Positions 1-13,264 of a DNA stretch of 64,000 nucleotides are shown piece after piece (positions within the stretch are counted from its first letter, which is position 1; each line of letters opens with the position of its first letter). The notes beneath the pieces were generated by a model that did no database searches, had not been told where the DNA came from, and worked only from the letters and a program-made list of their open reading frames with translations. Location: NCBI GenBank assembly GCA_905220665.1, contig CAJNAR010000180.1, positions 248,001 through 312,000 on the forward strand. The letters are read 5' to 3'. A program made the position numbers and the translations under genes. This DNA comes from Albugo candida. Taxonomy: Eukaryota; Oomycota; Peronosporomycetes; Albuginales; Albuginaceae.

Positions 1-1260
1 AGAAGAGTCAGAAGAAGCAGGTCGAGATAGCTTTGTATTGGTCATGTATTGTTACTAGAACGATACAATCAAGAGAGGCTATAGTAAACCTGCTTTATTA
101 GGAAACATTCTTATGATATGTGCTAATCACATGAGCATTGCACAAATGGCAGCAAACTGACCGCTATAAATCAGCATAAAATCAATATCAAAGACTGTTT
201 CTCGTATCATCGCATCGAGTGACGATAAGGCTCACTTTTTGCTGGATGCGTGATCCGTCATTTCGCACCATTCCCGCTTTCTAGCAGACGTTTTGCCCCA
301 ACTTCATCTTTATCTGCCACCACGAAAAGTGCCTATTTTCAATTTGATGTCAATTAATCTCATTGCTGATGCGTTCACTAAGCGAGTGATAGATGAGCCA
401 GGCGCTTTTCAAAACCTGCGCTGCGGTTGATCCTTTCGAAAGCCTAGCCTAGCATGTCTTTTTGACGTCAAAATTATCAGGTCCGGAGTAATGCATGCCT
501 TTGACTCAAAGACGTCTCCTTGATATGTGGATTGTCGACTTTTTCTTTTTGACGATCTTCACGCTCAAACTCGTCATCTTCGCAAGTTGAGGCATCGCTG
601 CATTTTCCTTTTATGTAATTCTGAGCGATGTAATCGTCACTATCACCTTTGTCGTTATCTGCTGCTTGTTCTATCGTGTTTTGGTTCTTTGCGTGAGCAG
701 ATTTCTCAATTTCGATGTGCGGCTTCCTGAGTATCTACTGTACAGCAGCTATGCCTATTTAGAACCTTTAGAGTGGGTAGAGATACTAACGCTTTTTCCT
801 GCTTTAATTTTCACAGTGTTTCCTAGGGAAACAGTTCAGCTATTGGCTCCACTTTGTTGTTCATCCGAGGATCCATAAGTTATCAATGCATTTTTTTAAA
901 AGCTTCAGCACGCAATACCTAGAGCTCGTATATGTATCCACATAACAAAATGGGAAATATAGTTTACTTCTTATCCAGATTCCTGTTCTGATATCTCCTT
1001 AGTCGAGTTCAAAAACGAGCACCAAATGGGGGCAACTGCTCAATTGAAAACCTGATCTGCATATTACACGCTATCGTTCTCTGGTGAACAAGATAACGCC
1101 ATTGTGATAATTTTGAGCGATAAATTTTGTACTCTTTCGTTCTCTCAATTTTCGGTAATCAAACTCCATCCCGTTCTTCGAGCTTTCATCAAATAACTTC
1201 ATCAGTCTCAATGATAGCTATTACACTATAATGGGATAGAGGGTATACAAATGATTTAAT
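1..1260. other. Unassigned sequence, nothing recognised
   Basis: AT-rich sequence with only short open frames that show no family signature. No RNA gene, terminal repeat or coding relic could be recognised on either strand before the transposase-like region begins. Confidence 0.4.
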
Positions 1261-2830
1261 AGCCAGAATACGCGAGAGAAATTACTTTCACTTGATAGAA
1301 TAGAACAGTATTTTGCTCGCAATGATGAAGTGATACAGAGTCGTCATGTAGCTCAAAAGATGAGCGAAGCCGTAGTGGATGTTTTTGATTAGTTTACAAC
1401 GCGTCAGAGCAAATTAGTTGGAAAGGTCAAGAAAGTATATTTATCAGCAGACTATCAGTCAGAATTACTCCGAGACGGTTACACATCTTGCACAATGCGC
1501 TTGGATTATGCATGCGTTTAGGTGTGTACGTTCGATAGTTTGTACCATGGCTTTTCCGAGGTGTGATGTACTTGTCACCAAATGATTCTTTTTACTTTTT
1601 CCAAAACCATCGCAGTGTTGCCGGTGCTATCTCCCAGCGTGGTTCTAGACTCATCAAACGAATGCACTACCATGATGTAGTCGAATAGAAGGTGCAGGAT
1701 ATTTTAGTTGGTCCTTGAGTTTTTGAATTCGATGAGACAGCAACCGTATTCAAGCAGCATACGTAGCGTTCCCTTGTGATTTTTCACGAACTCGGTGCGG
1801 GGCGTTCACATTTGATTGGTCTGCTATCGCTTTCTCGATTGTGCATTATCTTCGTCGTCGTGTGGGATTTCGTGTCATGTTTGCGACACATTGACATTTT
1901 CTGGTTGGAGAATATTAGAGCTATCCATATGTTGCCTTGAGTCGTATTGCGTTTGTAAACGACCCAAAGAAAGTACACAAAGTGGGTGTTCTGACAGACA
2001 CGTTTGAAGCCGGAACGTTTTCGAGAATTAATGAAATCAACTTTGCCATTCTGACTCATATTCCCGATCAAGTAATGCAGCACACTATTGCAAAGTTGCG
2101 GCAGTTCGATTCTTCTCTGCAAAATTACGCTAAGTGTGTGGTTTGAACTATTGAACTATTACACGCTCAAGTCGAATGGCTCACAGGCATATCGCATCTT
2201 CAAAATTCGTGTAATGCTATCCCACTCAAAAGAAGAAAGATAGTTGGCTTTAACAAAGAACTGAAAAAAACATGCACCAATTATCATCACACTGATTAAG
2301 AATTCTGATCGCCGTTTTATTCGGACGTGCAATTTAAGCGATGGCTTCACCGAATTGTAAGTGTGAAATGAAAATGCTTTGAGCGGATTTTTGACACTGA
2401 GAAGGAATGGATTCTGATCTCTACCAAAACGACTCGTTTTACTTTGGTGAATGGATTTCGTCGACTGATGCTGTATCGTTATGCTGGCGATCAGACTCAT
2501 GTATTCGGGAGAATTTTTCAGCGGAAGAACACGATTACATTGCGTGTTTAGAAATTGAATTCGTACCGAAAGCTGCTGGCTTGTTTGCATCCGTGAAATG
2601 CATGTAACTCTTCGAGTGTTTCAGGCATCGTTTCTCGAGTATGGAGCCGTTCTCGCGCTCATTGAGATTCGATACATTCCTCATCAGTTGGTAACTTGAC
2701 CGGCAGAAAAAGTCCAAGCGAATCGATTCTTAGGATGCCATAGAAGACTCGAAGAAAAAGCGCATCAACAAATGCACTACACTCGGAACGCACGGTCACA
2801 ACAAGCGCACCTGCAAGAGCATATATCTCC
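1261..2830 (+). pseudogene. Mutator-like (MULE) transposase relic
   Basis: Fragments in several frames fit a MULE transposase. An open stretch at 1261-1391 gives a helical, charged segment. At 1940-2146 the frame reads FSRINEINFAILTHIPDQV followed by an 'IAKLRQF...YAK' segment, resembling the stretch after the catalytic core where MULEs have 'TSNxxESxNxxILxxRxLP...'. At about 2593-2700 RVFQ...EYGAVLALIE resembles the SWIM-type segment C-x-C-x-FQxxGIPCxHALA, but without its Cys and His. At 2773-2814 CTTLGTHGHNKRTC matches the C-terminal zinc knuckle C-x2-C-x4-H-x4-C of these transposases, with the second Cys changed to Leu. Stops and frameshifts separate the pieces, so it is not functional. 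The DDE residues and terminal inverted repeats were not identified. The zinc-knuckle match is the strongest evidence; the family call is inference. Confidence 0.45.
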
Positions 2831-4200
2831 CTTGTTTCATTTCAGTACATTTTCTCTATATTTTTATGATTCCTCACCCGTGAATAATCCTTTGGTATAA
2901 TTTTATATTTTGATTTTCGTAGAATGGGCGAAGTAATATGTTTTTATCCTTACCAGAATTTCGGTACACAAACTTGATTTAAGGTAGAAAGTCCACACGC
3001 GCTCTGAGTACAATTAGACACTATCAGAATTATACGCGACAGCACCATTTTAGGATGCAAGCCACCCGATTCACGAGAATCTGACATCTTATCTGAGGTA
3101 TGTCTTTTCTTTGCTTAATTGAATCATTCCAATACCTACTATTTACTCCGTCAATCATCATCATCTTGGACCTTCCAGTGAACCACTATCTCGCTGCGGG
3201 ATAAGATCTGTTTGATCTGGAAGTTGCCGCATTTGCAGTTGGCTCATTTCGATAACGCTCTAGCTTAATCTACGAGAGACAGTGCTAGTAATAAATCTAA
3301 TCTACAATCTGACTGATAAAACTTGATTTCATTCCATTATGATGAGACAACCTACTTAATTATCAAGTCGCGTCGATTGTGTTCATCCAGACTCTAATGG
3401 AGGAATAGCCTATTCTTTGATTCCTCTTGATTCATTTTCCAGTATAAATCAGTATGCGCTTGCCGAAAAGCATCAGTCGAGGCTTCTCATCCTAAGATGT
3501 GCCATTTTGCCACGCATATCAACGCACATTTCATGCGGCCATTTGACTTTATCTCCCAGCTAAGTACTATTTCTGTGTCGTCTTTTTTATCGTTTACCCA
3601 ATTGGGTCTTCTCCATTTACAAAACCGTGCCTACTTGCGATATAGAAGTTCTTTCTCCGCTTCTAAAACAGAGAAATCTTTCATTCTGTGCTTGTGCTTT
3701 TTAACTCTGAAGTTTTACCAAATGTCCAATTCTCAAGACTTGCATCTGATACTTTTGAATTAGTGATCCCAAGATTTAAAGCTGTAAGGTAAATGCTGAT
3801 TTGCGTAATTTGCTTCTTCTTAAAAAAAATAGTATCAGGCAGTGAAACTTTTGTGCGATGTGTTCTTGACTTATAAATGGGCTTTGTATCCATCGCAAGA
3901 ACAGGTCACGTGTATCGTACATATCCTTCCATAATAACCGGTACTGAGAGATTCTTCAATAATACACATTTGATTTGCATTTATCGGAGTCATATAACCC
4001 CGAAGGCCGTCGGTAGTTGAAAAAGACTACTTCAGGAATAAACGTGATATCAGTCAGTTGAAGGTTTCTATATTACTAGAATTATACTAACTGACTTTTC
4101 TAGTTGCCTAGGCTATCTTAAATAACATATATACATATAAAAACGTGTCGAAAATATACCTTTGAGAGACGATAAGATGGCTTCAGGCTGAAAATCCTGT
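2831..4200. other. Unassigned AT-rich sequence
   Basis: Short frames at 3497-3763 (+) and 3681-3893 (-) have no recognisable domain and look like chance openings. Nothing else is visible here. Confidence 0.35.
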
Positions 4201-6950
4201 GCTTCAGTAGCCTCATCTACCTCAACACGAGACTGTGGCCAGCCTGTAAATGCTGTAGAGTCGTAAAGCTGAGAAGTTGTACAAATGATTCAAGAGTACC
4301 GTTGTTCGCAATTGGTGGGCACCACACTAAGCGGATCAATTCCATCCAACTAGGACGAGGACCCGAGTTGCACTTGTATTTCCACTTGCCTGTGCCGTAC
4401 CCGTAGCATTGCTCGTCGGCTTCTAAGAAATCCACCAAATGGTTCTTGCGTTGCGAGTTGATCCAGCACCTTTGCAAGCCGAATGCTTTCCTCTTGGTCG
4501 TAACAATATCATCGATAGTACAGAACGTGCGCACCAAATGTGGTGTTAATTACGGAAAGGGCTGGCAATTTCGTAGTTGATTTCCGCTGATGGAACAAAC
4601 GACGATTCCGATCAGTCCAGACGAATTGCAGTGTTATCGCTTGGGAAATGCAAGCCATAAATCCGATATAATGTGCTGATAGTATTTCCAATCCGACACT
4701 ACTGTTAGCACAATCAGACAAGCAATATGCGTCCAACGTGGTCGAGAGAAGAAGAACTTATCCCAATTATGGAGGAACCCTCCCCATAATTGTGCTGTGT
4801 GATCGCACTCTAGAAAGAGGTGTTGATAGGATATCACTGCGACACACGAAGACTGCGTACACAATATAATGTGGGGCTAAATATCCTTTAAAAATCAGGA
4901 ACGAGATCGAATTGGCAACATCCGAAAGGCCAGAAAAAACTTTTAAATCATCGAAATTCAGTAGGACACGTTTCTTAAGATGCGTTGATGTAGCCATAAA
5001 TGTTCGAACTCGTTCCGAATCCTGTGCGTCCGCTCCCTCTTGTGATGACCAATGTATTAGCATCGGATGGCTCTTGGTTGGTAAAAGAGGTTTCCAGACA
5101 GATGCTGTGGTGGAATAGATAAAAGTAATACGTCTTTTCCTTGATTTATATTCTCATATAAGACGATTTGCGACATGTGTTTGGTTGGCTCCAAATGATG
5201 AGACCAATCGTCGAGTGAATACGCTACAGTATCTGAGTTACTTTATTCCAAAGTCGACTAAGCAAATTTACTCCAGTCATATCCGATGTATTTAGCTCTT
5301 CGTTTTTCAATAGTTGGCGACGAAATCATCCTTCGTTGTTGGCCATGTGTCGCTTTCTCGAAAATAGTGATGAAGATTGTGAATCTCGAAAATCGTAGCA
5401 AACCATTTTCGAAACGTCTCATTTGGCTCGTCCACCATGCAAAAATTGTACCAAACGGTTTGCGTGCTCGGGTTACGAGTAGCAGCTTCTTTGTTTAATG
5501 CTTGGCCGCAGTGAAACCACATTGGTTGTTCCATGAAATTCTGATGGCGTTGTAACACAATCAAATATGCAATCGAAATGCTCCAATCGATCCGTTTCCG
5601 AATTTGAAATGCGTGTTTTCACCAAAAAGATGTTCTCCCCTTTGAACCAATTGCCCCTGTCGCTGTGGTTAGATAATGAATGTATCTATCGGCTTTTGTG
5701 GTTCAGAAGAAGGTTGGATAAGTTGTAAGAATTCCGTCAACGCAGTTGTTCAATTCGCAGGCATACCTGTCGACGTATCAGATGCGAGCTGCGGAAGGAA
5801 TTGAGTACGGTTTAGCTTTAGTCGTCTCACCAAAAAAGGAATCTGTAGTCCACCATCTCGTATGCGAAGATATAAAAATGCTTTGCTGAGTAGGTGGACG
5901 TGTTTCGGACCAAGCACAAATCTATTTAATATCTATTCTCGCTGTCGAATAATTTCCGGTAGTACGACCACTTGCGACGTGTAATGTCACAGACTTGATA
6001 AAGTCATCGTCGGCGCAACCAGTAGTCGTCCACGAACAGTCCGTGCCCGTCGAAACTATACACTAAACCGATAATATAAAAGCTTGTCGAGAGTTCAAAT
6101 AACCTTCGAATGAGTCGATGTCTGGCCGAACAGAAACCTCAAATACTTGACAGAATTGTTCGGACCCAGTATGGTCAAATTGGGAATACGTGGTCAGGGC
6201 ATGGTCCGATTCAACGAGAGCAAGGATGATTTGATCAAGTAAAGTTTTGCACCAGATCCATCGCGATAGACTCATAACAGCTCGAGTTGCTTCTCAACAC
6301 CATTTAGTGTCTTGCTGTAGTTTTTGCCACTGAGATGAATAGTAGTAGGGAGATAGAGAGAATAGAAGTAGTCCGCAAAAAATAATCCAGTTGCAACAGC
6401 CGTGCCATGGATCCAAATTTATTGTTGTTCATGTTATCGGACGAAATCTCTGAAAGGTTCCATCGTCATCAGGAAACGTAATGCTGAGAGATGAGCGCCT
6501 TGTTGGACTTCCCGTTGTGGACCAATAGACGGTGCGGTACTGCAGTAGTCACCAAATGTTCCTTCCTGTTGAACAGAAGACGGACTCAGTTGATAAAACG
6601 TTTATCAAAGCCCATCTGAAACAAATTCAGTGGCTTTTCATCCCATTCAAAGAATTGTATGATGTGTCTGCTTCCGAAATAGACGTGTTCTGAGTATCAA
6701 ATTCCGTGCTTCCTAAATCATGGCTCTGGTCGAGTTCGAGAATGCAGACTGTACATTTTTCGACTCTCTGGAATCTATACTTAAGCACACATAGGTCTCC
6801 TTCGCTCAGAACACCAGGTCTATTTCTGCTGTATATGCAGAGACCTACAACGTCAATATTTTTTCAATTGTGTGGCGAAAGTAATTGCAGAAGGCTAAAT
6901 TATGATGACGCCCGAAATCAGCAAGTTGAATATTCTGCGGACATCCGGCG
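4200..6950 (-). mobile_element. Non-LTR retrotransposon (LINE) reverse-transcriptase relic
   Basis: The minus strand carries, in order, pieces of a LINE reverse transcriptase. Near 6570-6640 the frame reads FQMGFDKRFINWVRLLFN, the 'xxxGFxxxFIxWIxxLY' block before the palm. At 6440-6528 it reads REVQQGAHLSALRFLM, the counterpart of 'RGVRQGDPLSPLLF', followed by EPF. Near 6000-6060 FVDDYW is a likely remnant of the catalytic YADD/FVDD motif. At 4767-4864 YQHLFLECDHTAQLW matches the C-terminal zf-RVT block (H-L-F-x-C...AxxLW), and the following FVWTDRNRRLF matches the usual 'W..RN.R.F' tail. These pieces are in different frames with many stops. No endonuclease domain, 3' tail or target-site duplication could be identified. 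This is an old, 5'-truncated or eroded copy. Confidence 0.72.
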
Positions 6951-7629
6951 ATGGATGGAAGAAGAAATTTGCATCAAATTAGGTAAAAATTGATGTAGAC
7001 AGTGCTATTGGACTGGATGAATAGCAAAAAAGACAATATAGGCGTATAAGTTCAGGTAGCCTATATGCGAGCTATCCTTCTAGATTATGCAGGAATGAAC
7101 TTCCAGAGAATCTGTAAATGTCGTTGTGGCTCGAGTAAATGACTCTAGAATTTGACATATCGTATATTCAATAGTTGGATTCTAGAATTGGATATTTCCG
7201 CAAGCACTGGTCGTAGAAGAGAAATAAGAGTACGACACAAGTATACATCATGCCAGTGATATGCAAATCAACTCCCATCACGTTGAACGATGTTGCCTGC
7301 AGCCTGTTAAACTGATAAAGGTCATCAATCCTTTTTCATTGAGATCGATTTTAGGTCTTGGTATCATACCCAATCGTTCGATAAAGATTCCTTTAATAGG
7401 TCAAACCAATGTCGTCATCGTTGTGTCATAGAAGAGTGAACAAGCGTATCATATACAGTCATCTGGTTAGAATCAACGTGAAAAATAACCACAATATCTG
7501 GATGCTTTAGGATGACAAATCACATCGAAATATGGGGTTGATCGGTCGACACCCTTACGTTCGTCACATGAAAAAACAAGACGAGAAGTGCCAAGTAATC
7601 AGCAGCCTCAAATTGCTCTACTTAGAGAA
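6951..7629. other. Unassigned sequence
   Basis: Short spacer between the LINE relic and the first kinesin relic. No coding or structural feature is recognised; it may include eroded 5' parts of the LINE. Confidence 0.3.
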
Positions 7630-9420
7630 CTCTTTCTAAGCTTTTGCACACAGCGTAAATTTGTTTTTGGCAGCACAGGCCTCTTTTGGAAGCCTCTATA
7701 TCTCCTTCCCTGAATCATTACCGTTTAATCATAATTCTCTCGATTATTTTGGTGCCACTCCAGAGGATTCATTGCCATGAAGTGCTTTCTAATGTGCAGA
7801 TGGAGCTTCACGTGATACTCAACTCTTGCGTGTATTCTCGGATTTTTGCATCTTTTGAACATCCATTGATTTTGGGTTTCTTCTAGATATTTATGGCCCG
7901 GTTAAATACTGCAACGTCGATAGAGGCTCAATATACTTCTTGTTATTGTGAAACAGAAGTTCCCAACAGTGTTGGCAGTACTTCCTAAGGACTTACGGAG
8001 CACTCTTATACACTTAGCATTGCGGTTAGGAATGTATTGAGAGTAGACAAAAACCGACATATCTCAGCGCAGAGAGAGATAAATCGATTTATGTAGCTTC
8101 CTTCATTCTATCCCATGTGGCTCTCCGCTTTGTCTATCTTTTACTTTGGGCTAGAACAGCCAAATTAAGCTTGGCCACATATATGTGCTGTTTCCTATTT
8201 AGCCTCCAGCGCCTTGATTGCACGTTTCTCCCTTTTATGGTAAACATAGAACGAGACCTTATTGATGTTTCATTCGTGCACAGGGCAATAGCACTTCTAG
8301 TTTTCTTCACTTGCCGTAACATAGGCTCAATTGCAGAACTTTCTCTCACTACACAGAATTTTGGATTTTCAACGCAAGCACAAAAATCTACTTTCAATTT
8401 GAGCATCAAAAGATTCTTTAAATCTTGTGAAAGTAAATCACGTATCTCTTCATTGTAGATCTCTACTTATGATTCAAAACTCGTAAGAGGTTTGTTTCGT
8501 TTAGGGAAAATTGCTCAGATATATGATGAAATTGAGATTGGAATAGCTTTTTCTCTTGAGATTTGTCCGCGTATCGTTTCATCATGTGAGATTTGCAATC
8601 TTCAGTCCGAACGTACGCAAAATGGTCCCTTTGAAGGAGCTGACTAGTAGCATTTTGCCTTATTCGCTTCTGGAACAATAGAAGCGTCAAATGTAAAGCA
8701 TATGGTGGCTTACATGTAATTGTCTCAAGATTCTTCAGTGTGTTTTTTGAGGACGTTTACTTTGCCAAAACTGATGTAGGAGTGCCCATCTTGGAAATCT
8801 TAAGTTATAAGCACTCGAATTCGTAAACATACCCGAAAACACTCACTTCGACTAGACGTCAACCCTTTCTGACGACAGTAAATTGAGTTGGAGAACGATC
8901 AGAAGATAAGAGAGCTGCAGATAGAAGCCACTTTCTAAGTATGGTGAAACATCGTCATTTAAATCATATAAGTATTACTGTATGAGTTATTGTTTTTCAC
9001 GATTTGTTGTAACTGAGTATCGCTGGGTTTTCAACGTCGTACAAAGCATCATCAAATATATAACAACGCAGCAGTCTTAATTTGGCTCCTCGTATGGAGG
9101 ATGTTACGAAAAAAAGCGTTCTACTATTGCTTTGATGCACGCTGTGATACATTTTTAATCGTGCCAATCTGCTTCAAATCATTCTTATGTTGACAGCGTT
9201 TTTTCAGAGCGCTCTCTATTAACTTTATTTTCACTACATTTTGGCGTTACTGCTGGTACAAGAATATATTACGTGTCAGATATACGTTATTGTGGCTCGC
9301 TTATTGCAACATTTTATTGCACTTGCATCAATACCTGTAAAATATAGACATAGTCCATGCCACTTTACTGTGGTCGTGTGCATTCTTCAGTATTAGGTGA
9401 TTTCTTTCATTAGTGTTTAC
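7630..9420 (-). pseudogene. Kinesin motor-domain relic, copy A
   Basis: Kinesins are microtubule ATPases. On the minus strand, 8134-8409 gives NETSIRSRSMFTI, matching switch I (N-x-x-S-S-R-S-H-x-x-F), followed by VAKLNLAVLAQSKR, matching the beta-strand and switch II block 'KLxLVDLAGSER'. At about 7900-8010 a degenerate counterpart of 'SLGGNSKTxMIA...NYxETLSTLxYAxRAKxI' is split over frames. Sequence at 9120-9160 is alignable with the P-loop-proximal part of copy B. Key residues are lost: DLAGSE reads AVLAQS and the P-loop is not preserved. The segment is a diverged copy of 36750-38540 in the same orientation. It has several frameshifts and no plausible intact reading, so it is a pseudogene. 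The subfamily cannot be assigned. Confidence 0.62.
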
Positions 9421-12400
9421 TTTTTTGTTAACAAACGAATCCTTATTCAAAAACACAGTAAATGATTGACTGGCTTGACTCTCTCTCTTTATTCTGCAGT
9501 ATACGAATATGCATTTTTCAATCTTTAGGAACACGTCGGCGTACTCGTTACTGTAAAAATAGCTTTGATTGAATTTCTCAAAGATTTTGCATCCTTGAAT
9601 TGTCGTATACATCCATTTGAGCACCTAAAATATCGGTCAATGGTATTCGCTGGCTTGAAACCACGCGGAAAACGATCTAAAAATCATCAGTCTGATAACC
9701 AAAAATTAAGAACGTTCTTTTTATTGTAAAAGTAAATCTAGGCCTTTATACTTTTCAACCTTTGTTATCAGTGCGACGTCACATGAATAACCGAACCATT
9801 AGAGTCTCATGTACTGTACGTATAGTAGATGATAAGAAAATGATTCATTCATCTGTATAGCACTTTTCAGTACCAGTGTCATTTCTTACCACTGTTTAGT
9901 GTCACACCAGAAATCCATCAAATTCATATAGAAGTTGGTGAAAGCGTATAATAAACAACGACTAATAATAATAACAATGTGTGAATGTTCCTCTAGAAGT
10001 TAATCATTTTCGATCCACACGTTTTCTTTGTCGTAGGTAATCTTGTTGTTGTCATCGTCCTTCGTAGATTATTGTCAACTCACTTTCAATTATTCTCGAG
10101 CAAGTATATTCAAAAACAATACTCTCTCGACTTGATGGTTGTGACAATTGTGTCTCAAGGTTTCGTTCGTTTCTTACAAATGTTTCACTAAAAGTTGCCC
10201 TGTGCATGTAGTTCACCCCGCATTGTTATGGTCTCGAAATTATCGGACATGTTGGCATGCAGAGCATCCATCTACATCAATGTGTTCCATTTATCTTACT
10301 ATTGTCCGTAAACAAGCAAATATTTGGAGGTCTAGACAAACAAGAAACTGGTTCTTTTCAGTCGTAGATGTGAGCGATACTAGGAGCTGCGTACCTCAAG
10401 CTGGTACCCAAAAAGCGTGGAATTGGCCAACAATTCCATGTCTGCGCAACTGAAAGACAATTCCAGAACGCTTACTTATAAGTTCTACAGCGGGACAACG
10501 GAAACAAAACGCAATTTTCCATCAGAAGTTTTGCGCTGCTTCAAAAATACTCCTCTCATCTCAGATAAATGATGTGGTAAAAATAGGTCAGATCACTGAC
10601 CTAGCGTCATCCATGCTTCAAAACTTAATGCAACCATCTTATCAAAGCGCGAGTGGTACAGGATTTTGGACTGGGAGATACAGATCAAACCCATCGTGCT
10701 ACATAAAAGACTGGAACCTTTCAGATTGTTGTGCTTGAGTCAGTCTTCCGTTAGACCTGAAATTTACCTTTGCAACTTGGTGCCTTCTTTCTGATCAACG
10801 ATATATGATTTCATTGTGTATGAAGGTAAACCCATCACGAAGGCATACTACTGTATGCCTTGTTCCCTTTCCCTCAGACATTTCTCTTACAAATGGTCCC
10901 TTAGTACGACCGATAGTCTGAACGAAACACTGCCCATGTTATCCATAACTTTTCCGCGGCGGCATTGGCATTGTCTTTATCAGACTTAGATATCTGTAAC
11001 TTCACATTAGAGAGGTCTTTCTATCATACTCCATAGAGTGGAAATCCTCAATATCGGAGTTCACTCTTCCTCTTTGTCTCCCGGTACGATGAGTCATATA
11101 AAGCAGGTCTCGTTATCGAAGATGATTATGTTCAAATAACCTTGATGTTCGATTCGTGCACGTCCACGACCTGTACGGATGCATGCTCGTGTACAGAGCG
11201 CTTATTGATTCTCTTTAGCATGCAAGGACTCTCTTGTAGACAAGAATTATTAGATAACGATCTTGTGGCCCGTTTCAACAATATCGCTGATGACCCTTGA
11301 TCTCCTCGTTTAGACTACTAATGCCATAAGGCTTACTGCAACGGAAATATGGAAGTTCGCGAGTGAAAGAGTCGATACACAGAACCGTACTGATATGCAC
11401 AATGAGCTTCGAGGGTGGGGAGAGCCCATGTAGTTATTCAAATGGTTTATAGATGCTAATTTGCTTCGACTGGGATCTCAAACTTCATGAAACTCACCAA
11501 TAGAACGAGAAGGATCTTGGAATTTGCTTGTGTTCATGAATGACTAATGTGAAATGGCACTTACTGTACAGTTGTTTTCCGTGCAGCAGCACTGAACGGG
11601 AGACCAAAGTTTTGTTAGGGTGAAGTCTATTTTTGAATGTTTTGCGGTACTAACTTACGAAAAATAGAGGATATAGCAAATTAGCTTGATAAGCGGTCAT
11701 TTTTCTTCAAACCACAGCTTCCAACAATTTTGTTTTCAGATAACGGACTCTTTTTTTCGGGTTTACTATTACGAGAAAGTATAAGTCTTCTGACCGAGTA
11801 GCAATAAAGTCATCAAGTTCAATTGTCGCATCTTTTTGGCAGCTTTCAATAAATGTCAAGAAATGGTGACTCTGGGACGGGCTTTTCTATAAAACGGAGA
11901 GACCAATTATTCGAGCGATTTCGCTTTGTCCTATCAGAAAGCTAATTATGCATCAATAATAAAATAGAGAGATCGAAAAGCCATGCTACTGTGATATCAA
12001 ATTTTTTGATTTGTTGGAGGAATCTTTTGGAAGGAAAATTTAGTGCTGCTTGTGTGCTTCGCTAGACGTTTTCTTTTATAGTTTCGACCAAGGATTGAGA
12101 AGACTTCTAAGGGTATTCAGTGTCCCTAGAATTAGATCTGTCGCGATTGACTACGCGATTACCAAGATTTACTAGATGAGCTTACCGCATAGATCGATCG
12201 AGAGCTTCTTGATTTATGGAGAAATAAGATGCATACTCGGCTTAGCCTAAGGATCATTCTTTTATTCGTATACAAAACCTCTTCTGCTTTTACAGAATTA
12301 CTAACACAATATTTCCAAAAAATGATTTACATATCATAGGCTCTTGCGCTGTGCATTAAACTGAGTGAGTGACTCCCATATAATTTGCGCAAAAAGCAGA

Positions 12401-13264
12401 ACTGATGAAAGTGAGTCTTGCCGCTGCAAAATTAATTAAAACAATGTGATTGCTCGAATATTTGAAAGTGCGCTACGGCGAACTCATGAAGAGTAGCTTG
12501 TTATGTACACGATTGTCTTCCGAGTTAAGGACCGCCTTCGATCTTCCTCCCCATTTTGGTATTCTGAAGTCTCAATATGTCTCATCGTGTTGAGACACTC
12601 CTAACGAATATGACTTCGCATGTATTCATGGTCACGCCATGTGAGAATGAGAGGACTATCAGACATGTGGTGTCTGATACGATTATTTCCGCCTGATGAA
12701 TGCATGAATTTGTGGCACACTATTTGACTAGACGAGATGACCCGAACAAAATTCTGTGTCAGTGCCATGCAAGCCTTCAGCATTTTTTTGTTGAAGTGTT
12801 AGAGTGGATGGCGTCTTTATAAGATCCAAAGGTAACTTCTATTAATGCTCGGCATTCATCAATTTGGTCAGACACTTGATTCCTCCCTCTCGGTGAGTTT
12901 CGAGTAAAGACATGCAATTGGACACTCCAGTGCACGCGGCCATAGATGAGGCGAACTCTTCAATAAATCGATGACGAAGCTGGGCCTGTACTCGAAGAGT
13001 GTATGATATATATCCGTGTTAATCCAGTATCAGCTTTTATCAGTGACTCCGTTCGTTCAACTAGTTATTCCATGCTTTTGAAACAACCCCAATTCAGTAA
13101 GTCTTTGAATACGTTTTTACGGTAACCCATCCAAAATATCGCAAAGACTGAATGAAGTGCAATTATGAAATCATGAAATTTATTTACTTGGAAAATTCCC
13201 TCGTGATGACTTGTAGTTATCGTAACAATTCTTATAAATTTTTAAGATTGTTATTACGTCGTTA
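9421..13264. other. Long unassigned stretch
   Basis: About 3.8 kb without a supportable gene. Open frames at 10148-10453 (+) and 12601-12783 (-) show no recognisable motif. On the minus strand near 11.38-11.45 kb a short run resembling the start of a Gypsy integrase core (GLSPPSK...VLCIDSFTRELPYF) is visible, but it has no flanking integrase or RT motifs that would confirm it. No tandem repeats or RNA genes were found. Confidence 0.3.

Noticed and set aside
2407..2607. Poly(A) ribonuclease-like (PARN) fragment, from LVNGFRRLMLYR in the overlapping frame
   Set aside because: A single short resemblance. Neighbouring segments fit a MULE transposase better in order and strand.
11380..11450. Gypsy integrase fragment on the minus strand
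   Set aside because: One short resemblance to an integrase core start, with no zinc-binding domain, second Asp, Glu or RT nearby.
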